Assembly (NCBI GenBank): GCA_017519205.1 | Contig: JAFWSW010000054.1 | Location: forward strand, 1 to 35,849 | DNA from: Clostridiales bacterium | GTDB lineage: Bacteria; Bacillota; Clostridia; Saccharofermentanales; Saccharofermentanaceae | Direction: 5' to 3' | DNA length: 35,849 nucleotides | In this document: one piece after another, positions 8,201 to 15,821 of the stretch | Numbering within the stretch: the stretch's first letter is position 1 | Layout of the letters: each line of letters begins with the position of its first letter | The notes under the pieces: model-generated | Databases searched by the model: none | The model's input: the letters and a program-made list of their open reading frames with translations, nothing else | Told to the model about the DNA's origin: nothing | Program-made: the position numbers and the translations under genes

Positions 8201-11200
8201 TGGAGGAAGATGCTGTGATCACCGATCAGCATCTGCAGGTAAGCTACAATAATCAGACGGTTACTTTCACAGATAATGACCGTAACAAGAATGTGAATAT
8301 CAACAACATATATTCGTCTTATTCCATTAAGGTGAAGAAGGTTGTTGCGGGTACTCCTGTATACAATAACCCGATCGAATATCCGTTCTATATCAAGTGC
8401 GGAGACCAGTTCGTTCAGGCGAACGGAACCCTCGGCAGTGACAAGTACTTCTTCTCCGTTACCGGAAATAGCGAGAAGGAGATCGTGCTGCGCCAGGGCG
8501 GCGACTATGAGGTCGTTGAGAGATTCCAGAACTGGGAATTTGACGGAACCGAAAAAGCATATGACTACAACATCAACTATACGATGACAACGACATACAG
8601 CTCGACCGGCGTGTCTATTTCCGATTCCAATCAGAGTGATGAAGTAACGATCACCAATACGTATAAGCAAAAAGCGGAAAAGGGCAGCCTGACTGTATCG
8701 AAGCAGGTAACAGGAGATGTTCCGGCTACCGGCGCACCGTCAAGCTATTCCTTCTATGTGAAGTGCGGCGACCAGTATGTTCAGGATGATACAACAGGTG
8801 CTCTGGGATCTGATCCTGTACCATTTACAGTAAGCACATCTACTCCGAAGGAGATCAAGGGACTTGCTCTCGATAAGACGTATATCGTCGAGGAAGTTGC
8901 CGTAACCGGTCTTCCGGAGGGATACACCTGTGATGCAAGCTTCGCACCGGCGTCCGTGGACCTCGATTCCACGAACAAAGATGGAGCTATCGAAATCACG
9001 AATAATTACACATACACGGCACCGGAGACAGTGGATCTTACAGTGAAGAAGATATGGGATGATAACGATAACCAGGATGGCATCCGTCCTACTGAACTGA
9101 AAGTTACACTGAAGAAGAACGGTACTACGCTCAAAGAAGTGACTCTGAATGCTGCAAACAACTGGACGGCAACAGAGAGCGGTCTTCGCAAGAAAGAAGG
9201 CGGCGTGGATATCGTTTATACCTGGGTTGAGGATGAAGCTTCTCTGCCGCAGGGCTATGCAAAGACGGATGAATCAGTCAGCACAGACGGACTGACGACA
9301 ACCTTCACAAATAAGCATACGCCGGAAACGACATCTGTAACGGTAATCAAGGATTGGGACGATAAGGGCAATGTTGCCGGCAAGCGTCCGGATTCTATCG
9401 AGATGACTCTCAGTAACGGCCGGAAGGTTACTCTGAATGCTGCAAACAACTGGACGGCAACAGTTGAGGGTCTGCCGAAGTATGCAAACGGCACTCTGAT
9501 CAACTATACATGGACTGAAGGATCGATGCCGGAGGGTTATACCCAGAAAGCTCAGACAAAGAGCGGAAGCACAACGACGATCACAAACACCTACGATCTG
9601 ACCCGTGAGAGAATCACGGCATCCGTTGAGAAGATCTGGGTAGATAACAATAATAATGACGGCAAGCGCCCGACAGGATTAACGGTTACTCTGAATCAGA
9701 ATGGCTCGAAGTATCAGGATGTGACGCTGAATGAAGCAAACGGATGGAAGGCTACAGTGAATAATCTTCCTAAGTTTGATAATGCCGGCGTTGAATACAC
9801 ATATACCTGGGTTGAGCCTTCTGTAACCGATTATACTTCGTCGAGCACGCCTGCCGGTGCGGTAATGACGTTTACCAATACGCATGCCGATGAATTGACA
9901 TCTGCTACAGTTACGAAGAACTGGGTAGATAAGGACAACAAACTCGGAAAGCGTCCTTCCAGTATTGAAATGACTCTCAGTAACGGTCAGAAAGTTACTC
10001 TGAATGCGTCAAATAACTGGACAGGAACGATCGGCAATCTGCCGAAATATGCAAACGGTACTTTGATCGACTATACCTGGTCAGAAGGATCTCTGCCGGC
10101 CGGATATACCCGTACCAATACCAAGAAAGATGCTAATGACGATACGATCACGATCATCACGAATACTTATGATATGAATACCGAGAGGATCGATGTATCC
10201 GTAACGAAGATTTGGGATGATTTCAATAACGTTGCAGGGAAGCGTCCTTCCAGCCTGACGGTTACTCTGAGCAACGGTACTCCGGTAACGCTGAATGAAG
10301 CAAACAACTGGTCCGCAACAGTCAGCGATCTTCCGAAGTATGACGCAAATGGCGATGAGATCGAGTATACCTGGACAGAAGGAACGATGCCGGAGGGATA
10401 TACCCCGGGAGCTCCTGCAAAGAGTGATACAACAACGACTCTTACCAATACCTATGATCTGACCCGCGAGAAGACGACCGCGACTGTTCATAAGGTTTGG
10501 GACGATGCAAATGATCTGGAGGGCAAGCGTCCTTCTGAGCTGACTGTCGTCCTCAAGCAGAACGGTTCGGATTACGACTCCGTATTGCTGAATGATGCGA
10601 ACGGATGGACCGCTACGATCCCGAATCTTCCGAAGTTTGATGCGGCCGGAAATGCGTTCGTATACACGTGGTCGGAGTCGGGTATTCCGTCAGAATACCA
10701 GGTCGTTTCCGCGCAGGATCAGACAGATCCGACGCTCACTACGATCACGAACACGTTTGATTTTACTACTGTTACGACTTCCGTATCGGTAGAGAAGATC
10801 TGGACCGATAACAATAATAACGATGGCAAGCGTCCGATAGAACTGGCAGTTACGCTCAAACAGAATGGTTCGTATTGCGACACCGTATTGCTGAGTGAAG
10901 CGAACGGATGGAAGTATAACTATAACGGACTGCTGAAGTACGATACTTCCGGAAGCACACCAGTCGAGTATGTATATGAATGGACAGAACCTACTGTTCC
11001 GGAATATACACCGAGTTCTTCTACAACAGGCGGAGCGACAACGTTCACCAATAAACATACAGATGAACTGACACAAGTTTCTGTAAAGAAGATTTGGGAT
11101 GATAACAACAACAGTGAAGGAAAGCGCCCGGCTACTCTGAAGGTGACATTGAACAATGGAACCGAAGTGACGCTTGATGATTCCAACAATTGGACGGCTA

Positions 11201-14200
11201 CGGTTAAGAATCTGCCGAAGTATAATAACGGCTCTGAAATCATCTATACATGGACAGAAGAGAATGTTCCGGATTATGTTATGACCGGTAACGGACCGGA
11301 TGGCACGGATCCGACACTGACTGTCATCACGAACAGATATGATGTCAATGCCGTGACGACAACTGCTTCCGTTGAGAAGGTCTGGGTCGATGACAACAAC
11401 CAGGATGGTATTCGTCCGGTAAACCTGACAGTGACCCTGCTCCAGAATGGTTCGGATTATCAGACAGTTACGCTGAGTGACGCAAACAACTGGACAGAGA
11501 CAGTGAACAACCTGCCGAAATATGACCTTACCGGCAATCAGTACACCTACAGCTGGGCTGAGCCGAGTGTAACTGGTTATAGCTCTGTTGCAACGACATC
11601 CGGCAATGACGCAACGTTCACGAATACGCATGCATCTGATCAGATCAGTGTATCTATTCAGAAGAACTGGGAGGATAAGGATAACAAACTGAGCACCCGC
11701 CCGGCGACCCTGCAGGTAACACTTAATGCGGATGGCGTGAAGTATGATGATTACACGCTGGATGAAGCCGGAAACTGGACCACATCAGTAGGCCCGCTGC
11801 CGAAGTATAAAAACGGCACGGAGATCGTCTATACCTGGGAAGAGGATCTGCAGACAGCAGGTTACACCATGACCGGTATGGCGAAAGATACTACTGATCC
11901 GAACAAAACGATCATCACAAATACCTACGATATGAATACAGAGAAGATCGACGTATCCGTAACGAAGGTTTGGGAAGACTTTAGTAATGTTGCAGGAAAG
12001 CGCCCGTCCAGCCTGACGGTTACTCTGAGCAACGGTACGGATGTTGTTCTGAATGAAGCGAACAACTGGACGGAAACGGTAAGCAATCTGCCGAAGTATG
12101 ATTCGAACGGTGATCCGATCAATTATACATGGACAGAAACTCTGCCTTCCGGATACAAAGAGGAGTCTAATACAACTTCCGGAACAGTAACAACGATCGT
12201 GAACTCCTACGACATCACTCTTGAGAAGACTACTTCGACAGTCAAGAAGGTCTGGGAGGATAACAACGACCAGGATGGTAAGCGTCCTGTATCGATCACT
12301 GTTCACCTGAAGCAGAATGGAACTTCTATCCTTGATGAAGTTCTGAACGCTTCTAACAACTGGACAGCAACAGCGGCTGATCTGCAGAAGTTCGATAGCA
12401 ATGGCGTTGCATATACTTATACATGGGAGGAGGATGCCGTAACTGATTACAACGGTACGCTTTCTACTCTGAATGGTGTGACAACGATCACGAATACGCA
12501 TGAAGCAGAGAAGACAACGCTGAGAGTCCAGAAGACATGGGATCACAAGACGAATCCTTCCACCAGCCAGCCGACTGAAGTAACGGTCGAACTCTATGCA
12601 AATAACGCATTGAAGGCGACCAGGAAACTCAACGCGTCGAACAGCTGGAGCGAAGAAGTTACTGATCTTCCGGTCTATGAGAATGGATCCGCGATCACGT
12701 ATGAGTGGAGAGAAGTTGCAGTTGCAAACTATCTGACCACATATTCGACATCCGGTAACATTACCACGATCAAGAATACCTATGATAACTCTACGGAGAA
12801 AACAGAGGTATCTGTTACAAAGGTCTGGGATGATGCGAATAACCAGGATGGCAAGCGCCCGGCTTCTGTAACTGTATATCTGAAGCAGAACACTATAACT
12901 CTTGGAGATCCGTTCGTCCTGAACGATGCTAACAACTGGACAGCAACGAAGTCCAGCCTGCCGAAGTATGATGGAGACGGAAATCTGTATGACTATACAT
13001 GGGAAGAAGCGGCCGTAGCTGACTACACGGCATCTTACTCGAAGAGTGGTACAACGACCACGATCACGAATAAGCATAACGTTGAGACGACAAAGGCTAT
13101 TGTTACCAAGAACTGGGACGATAACAATAATGCCGCAAGAAAGCGTCCTTCCAGCATCGTGATGACGCTGGTCAATGACACGACAAAGACAGTAACACTG
13201 AATGATGCGAACAACTGGACACAGCAGATCGATGGACTGCCGATGTATAAAGATGGTCAGAAGATCACGTATACGTGGACAGAAGGTTCTATGCCGGAAG
13301 GTTATCAGAAGACAGGTGAATCTGTCAGCGCAGACGGTCTGACGACAACATTTACGAACACGTATACAGCTCCGACAGGAAGCCTGAAGGTTTCGAAGTC
13401 TCTGGCGAATGCAGATTCAACGAACAAGAACAAGACGTTTGCGATCGTCATCACATTCAGCGAGGCTGTGAAGTATTCTGTAGATGGTGGAACTCCGATC
13501 GCTACAGCGGATACTACGTACACGGCGAACCTCGCGGATGGTCAGAGTGTCACGCTCGGTAATATTCCGGAGGGTGTAACGTACTCCATCTCTGAGACGA
13601 TCTCCCGTGCAGATCAGGATGCCGGATATTCGAACATCGGATACACCGGAAGCCAGTCTGCGGCCATCGTGAAGGATACGACTACGGAAGTTATCGTTAA
13701 AAACTCCTACACGAAGCCGGCTGAGTACGGTAGCCTGAAAGTAACGAAGTCTCTGGCAAATGCAGATTCTACCAATAAGAATAAGGAGTTCACGATCGCG
13801 ATCTCCTTCTCTGATGATGTCTGCTATGCCGTTGACGGCGGTACACCGATCACAACCGCTACAAGAACCTACACGGCGAACCTCGCAGATGGCAAGAGTG
13901 TCACACTCAGCAATATCCCGGTAGATGTAACCTACACGGTAAGTGAGACGATCTCTACCGACGATAAGAATGCCGGTTATTCGTTCGAAGGATTCACCGG
14001 TAATGCATCTGCGAAGATCGTGAAGGATACGACAGCTGAAGTAACTGTAAACAACAAGTACACGAAGCCCACGGAATATGTTTCCGTCAGCGTTAAGAAG
14101 GTATGGGACGATAATAACAATCAGGATGGCCTGCGTCCTACGAGTCTGAATGTGACGCTGAATAAAAACGGTTCAGCGCACTCGACAGTCACACTGACTG

Positions 14201-15720
14201 AAGCAGAAGGCTGGGAGAAGACGGTAACGAATCTGCCGAAGTATGACGGAACAACCGAGAACCAGTATACCTGGTCGGAAGATACTGTTCCTTCCGGTTA
14301 CACTCTGGTTTCGACCGTAGCAGGAACTCCGACAGTCATTACCAACTCGCATACTCCGGAAGAGATCACCGTGAGTGTAGTCAAGGTCTGGGCGGATAAG
14401 GATAATGCAGCAGGTAAGCGCCCGGCGAGCCTCAAGGTTACCCTGAATGCGGATGGTTCGAAGTATACTGAGGTCGAGCTGAGCGATGCGAACAACTGGA
14501 CAGCTTCGTTCACTGTTCCGAAGTGCAATAACGGTTCCGAGATCAACTATACCTGGGCCGAGGAAGCGCTGCCGGCCGGTTATACAAAGACATCTTCGGT
14601 AAGCGGCAACACCACGACGCTGACAAATACCTATGACCTCGCCCGTGAGAAGACACAGGCCACAGTCAAGAAGGTATGGGACGATAACAACGACCAGGCT
14701 CAGGTACGCCCGGCAAGCCTCAAGTTCACTCTGAGCAACGGAACAGAAGTTACTCTGAGTGATGCAAACAACTGGACAGAGACGGTAACGGATCTTGCGA
14801 AGTTTGATGCAGACGGCAAGCCGATCACATACACCTGGACAGAGGATGAAGCTTCTCTGCCGCAGGGATATGCGAAGACGAAGGAAGAAGTCAGTGCTGA
14901 CGGACTGACGACAACATTTACAAATACGTACACCGCTCCGGCTCCGGTCCTCGGATCCCTGAAGATCAAGAAGGTCCTCGCAGCGGATGCTCCGGCAAGT
15001 GCTTCTTCGACAACATACAACTTCACTGTCGAAGGTCCGAACGGATACAAGGTGCCTGTTTCGATCGTAGGTGCAGGCGAAGCTGAACTCAATAACCTTG
15101 AACTCGGTAAGTACACTGTTACCGAGGATGAGAAGACGGCAGAGATCGACGGCTATGAATTGAGCGTCTCGAATAACGGTCTTACGATCGAACTTACCGA
15201 TGATGTTCAGAAGACCGCTGAGATTACGAATGCGTATGCGAAGAAGACTGAGCCGACGCAGACGGATACACAGCCGACGGATACACAGCCGACAGGAACT
15301 CAGTCGACGTCTACGAGCGACACCACGACGACTCCTTCCGAGACGAATGAGACTGAGGCTCCGTCCGAGAGCACCACAACTCCGACTCCGGATAAGGAAA
15401 TCGATTCCGTGACGATCGACGATACGCCGGTCAAACCGGAAGACTACAAACTGAAGCCGAATGGTACGATCGAGTTCACACCGGAGACGATCGAAGGTCT
15501 CACTCTCGGCGTACACCGTGCGGTCATCAAGTACACAGACGGAACAACAAGGACGATCGAGTTTGAAGTTATCACCTCGTCCAGAGGCAAGCACATCGTC
15601 AAGACCGGTGATGTCGGCGGAACAAATCTTGTTCCGGTAGTTACACTCTTCAGCGTAGCTGCAGCCGCAATCGCCATCGTGATCTTCAGAAAGCGTAAGA
15701 TCGAGCGCTGTGAAGATTAA
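5209..15720 (+). CDS. Giant Cna-B repeat cell-wall adhesin (3503 aa)
   Basis: A basic N terminus with a hydrophobic stretch (residues about 10-28) forms an export signal. Residues about 50-400 resemble a choice-of-anchor-A adhesive head, with STIIVFNVKG, WNMPEATEVVLDS, GAFIVPRNDAHLEV and a following CEFHFVF. Six SpaA/DUF7601-like domains follow (about 544-1269), then fifteen Cna-B domains (1274-2720), two DUF7601-like domains (2723-2955), three Cna-B domains (2957-3242) and one more SpaA-like domain (3247-3345). The Cna-B units repeat V-x-K-x-W near the start, Y-x-W-x-E near the middle and T-N-x-Y/H at the end, consistent with Lys-Asn isopeptide bonds and a catalytic Glu. A Thr/Pro-rich stalk, an X2-like domain (3397-3457) and the sorting tail IVKTGD plus membrane segment plus FRKRK end the protein. 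AAAGGGG precedes the ATG. Sortase-anchored adhesin is very likely; the ligand is unknown. Confidence 0.9.
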   Translation: MKKFFRSKKFIGVTSALLATSLVLGTIAVRRSQRGIQVGIPTVNADSDLMDYDSSSQVNYSTVLGRAVDYGILTRNLEHLHHMQTTFATSVYTGGKYSCDANLSGPAAAQFIVAEMTEGSELRFSDDVYNQHMNYVVDTTYELAYNPPRIHSAKPNLIEVLPRTYEKDVLNTNLDKIIDHIQTESAALAAKPAIDVDDVLKRSATDPNQYILDLDDDAYEGATIYFDVEEGSPFLTAMGNNLEIKKRSSTIIVFNVKGSNVTLKNVNITTAGKEKQSCTTNWSSPLDEKNTFVDQEIARKLIWNMPEATEVVLDSCAGAFIVPRNDAHLEVAGTPSAGWIACAGTTTIEKCEFHFVFTDRTEEGNDVHNSYMHFATKKAFTKDFSQPNKDENVLTNVRLLKGDYSFSLTEMTDATFSQKKDDAGLNPNPAVVDNDDFGKVTFPSLTVDVTTVDPRQPLHRYFKITETQNVQRDTKITASTGEIDIDMEIRNIEGIIHYYITSYHYATAQDKANGNYYKKNDAVEMSGTEFSLGGFYNLYEVETASIEVTKRVEFENDDSTGFPTDKKYKVAIKKGAQYVQNDSSLGGAPNYFEVSADGTLRIDNLMLGEYTIVEDEGDVGDFELTTTYNSQTVTLTSNGEVGSSTITNHYKKVDHSNEATLKVKKTVEVEGETTLPKAFANKEYPFIVKATPTAGGQAMWVENTKGGLVYSPSIMYVKAGEEVEIKGLQPGYSYEVEEWGGYGPQQIFEVAGYDFKQNDSTTKVTVPALGAGDVGNAELINKYEKKVGYLRISKRFVEADINNIQQSSTDITNPETELDLSGLVFHVTGPNGFSRDITWSEFTNNEYVFTDPVPLGKYTITETGAEQTGKGKYVFVQAIVGDTTVGPGENQAHPKNVVVRNAYRNTETNPLPTGRLMIQKSVVPSTASMTSFNLLVTTVQNGQTLYCKFDGTGAFVSADVVAQGADLSAYKVAINTNGGNGNLTLTGLPIGTYTVSEVEEDAVITDQHLQVSYNNQTVTFTDNDRNKNVNINNIYSSYSIKVKKVVAGTPVYNNPIEYPFYIKCGDQFVQANGTLGSDKYFFSVTGNSEKEIVLRQGGDYEVVERFQNWEFDGTEKAYDYNINYTMTTTYSSTGVSISDSNQSDEVTITNTYKQKAEKGSLTVSKQVTGDVPATGAPSSYSFYVKCGDQYVQDDTTGALGSDPVPFTVSTSTPKEIKGLALDKTYIVEEVAVTGLPEGYTCDASFAPASVDLDSTNKDGAIEITNNYTYTAPETVDLTVKKIWDDNDNQDGIRPTELKVTLKKNGTTLKEVTLNAANNWTATESGLRKKEGGVDIVYTWVEDEASLPQGYAKTDESVSTDGLTTTFTNKHTPETTSVTVIKDWDDKGNVAGKRPDSIEMTLSNGRKVTLNAANNWTATVEGLPKYANGTLINYTWTEGSMPEGYTQKAQTKSGSTTTITNTYDLTRERITASVEKIWVDNNNNDGKRPTGLTVTLNQNGSKYQDVTLNEANGWKATVNNLPKFDNAGVEYTYTWVEPSVTDYTSSSTPAGAVMTFTNTHADELTSATVTKNWVDKDNKLGKRPSSIEMTLSNGQKVTLNASNNWTGTIGNLPKYANGTLIDYTWSEGSLPAGYTRTNTKKDANDDTITIITNTYDMNTERIDVSVTKIWDDFNNVAGKRPSSLTVTLSNGTPVTLNEANNWSATVSDLPKYDANGDEIEYTWTEGTMPEGYTPGAPAKSDTTTTLTNTYDLTREKTTATVHKVWDDANDLEGKRPSELTVVLKQNGSDYDSVLLNDANGWTATIPNLPKFDAAGNAFVYTWSESGIPSEYQVVSAQDQTDPTLTTITNTFDFTTVTTSVSVEKIWTDNNNNDGKRPIELAVTLKQNGSYCDTVLLSEANGWKYNYNGLLKYDTSGSTPVEYVYEWTEPTVPEYTPSSSTTGGATTFTNKHTDELTQVSVKKIWDDNNNSEGKRPATLKVTLNNGTEVTLDDSNNWTATVKNLPKYNNGSEIIYTWTEENVPDYVMTGNGPDGTDPTLTVITNRYDVNAVTTTASVEKVWVDDNNQDGIRPVNLTVTLLQNGSDYQTVTLSDANNWTETVNNLPKYDLTGNQYTYSWAEPSVTGYSSVATTSGNDATFTNTHASDQISVSIQKNWEDKDNKLSTRPATLQVTLNADGVKYDDYTLDEAGNWTTSVGPLPKYKNGTEIVYTWEEDLQTAGYTMTGMAKDTTDPNKTIITNTYDMNTEKIDVSVTKVWEDFSNVAGKRPSSLTVTLSNGTDVVLNEANNWTETVSNLPKYDSNGDPINYTWTETLPSGYKEESNTTSGTVTTIVNSYDITLEKTTSTVKKVWEDNNDQDGKRPVSITVHLKQNGTSILDEVLNASNNWTATAADLQKFDSNGVAYTYTWEEDAVTDYNGTLSTLNGVTTITNTHEAEKTTLRVQKTWDHKTNPSTSQPTEVTVELYANNALKATRKLNASNSWSEEVTDLPVYENGSAITYEWREVAVANYLTTYSTSGNITTIKNTYDNSTEKTEVSVTKVWDDANNQDGKRPASVTVYLKQNTITLGDPFVLNDANNWTATKSSLPKYDGDGNLYDYTWEEAAVADYTASYSKSGTTTTITNKHNVETTKAIVTKNWDDNNNAARKRPSSIVMTLVNDTTKTVTLNDANNWTQQIDGLPMYKDGQKITYTWTEGSMPEGYQKTGESVSADGLTTTFTNTYTAPTGSLKVSKSLANADSTNKNKTFAIVITFSEAVKYSVDGGTPIATADTTYTANLADGQSVTLGNIPEGVTYSISETISRADQDAGYSNIGYTGSQSAAIVKDTTTEVIVKNSYTKPAEYGSLKVTKSLANADSTNKNKEFTIAISFSDDVCYAVDGGTPITTATRTYTANLADGKSVTLSNIPVDVTYTVSETISTDDKNAGYSFEGFTGNASAKIVKDTTAEVTVNNKYTKPTEYVSVSVKKVWDDNNNQDGLRPTSLNVTLNKNGSAHSTVTLTEAEGWEKTVTNLPKYDGTTENQYTWSEDTVPSGYTLVSTVAGTPTVITNSHTPEEITVSVVKVWADKDNAAGKRPASLKVTLNADGSKYTEVELSDANNWTASFTVPKCNNGSEINYTWAEEALPAGYTKTSSVSGNTTTLTNTYDLAREKTQATVKKVWDDNNDQAQVRPASLKFTLSNGTEVTLSDANNWTETVTDLAKFDADGKPITYTWTEDEASLPQGYAKTKEEVSADGLTTTFTNTYTAPAPVLGSLKIKKVLAADAPASASSTTYNFTVEGPNGYKVPVSIVGAGEAELNNLELGKYTVTEDEKTAEIDGYELSVSNNGLTIELTDDVQKTAEITNAYAKKTEPTQTDTQPTDTQPTGTQSTSTSDTTTTPSETNETEAPSESTTTPTPDKEIDSVTIDDTPVKPEDYKLKPNGTIEFTPETIEGLTLGVHRAVIKYTDGTTRTIEFEVITSSRGKHIVKTGDVGGTNLVPVVTLFSVAAAAIAIVIFRKRKIERCED
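9028..13371 (+). repeat. Array of fifteen Cna-B domains (tandem coding repeats)
   Basis: Fifteen consecutive units of about 95 codons each start with V-x-K-x-W and mostly contain a D-x-x-G-K-R-P-like motif. They share DNA words such as GCAAACAACTGGAC at the same phase. Unit 13 is the most divergent (WDHKTNPSTSQP instead of the GKRP form) but keeps Lys, Glu and Asn at the bond positions. Three more units lie at about 14080-14935; the last ends with the same ADGLTTTFTNTYTAP tail as unit 15. Confidence 0.88.
13378..14075 (+). repeat. Recent tandem duplication of one DUF7601-like domain
   Basis: Two adjacent units of about 116 codons both begin GSLKV(S/T)KSLANADSTNKNK. They share VDGGTPI, TYTANLADG, SVTL-x-NIP and the ending KYTKP or SYTKP. 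They are much closer to each other than to the other six DUF7601-like units in the protein, so this copy is young. Confidence 0.85.
15262..15291 (+). repeat. 15-bp direct repeat in the Thr/Pro stalk
   Basis: ACGGATACACAGCCG occurs twice in tandem (15262-15276 and 15277-15291), encoding two T-D-T-Q-P units of the stalk before the X2-like domain. Exact in-frame repeats like this can change copy number by slippage. Confidence 0.8.
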
Positions 15721-15752
15721 GCGATCCTCTGAAACCTAAACTAAAACAAGAA

Positions 15753-15783
15753 GGGGTGTCTCACTAAGAGGCACCCCTTTTTC
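15753..15783. terminator. Terminator between the adhesin gene and tmcAL
   Basis: A 10-bp stem (15753-15762 with 15768-15777, one G-T pair) has a five-base loop and is followed on the plus strand by TTTTTCTTTT. On the minus strand the stem is followed by CTTGTTTTAG. It sits between convergent genes and may serve both, the plus strand more strongly. Confidence 0.88.
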
Positions 15784-15821
15784 TTTTGCAAATAGATAGT
15801 GGTGGACGTGTTACGGGCGAA

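Noticed and set aside
11785-13077. Long minus-strand open frame of 430 codons inside the adhesin gene
   Set aside because: It is antisense to the repeat array, rich in Arg, Cys and Ile from reversed codons, repeats with the array period and has no family motif. The same holds for minus-strand frames at 7969-8670, 10690-11631 and 14173-15594.
9028-14935. CRISPR-like or satellite repeats
   Set aside because: The repeats are about 285 bases long, coding throughout and in frame, with no short spacers; they are Cna-B protein domains.
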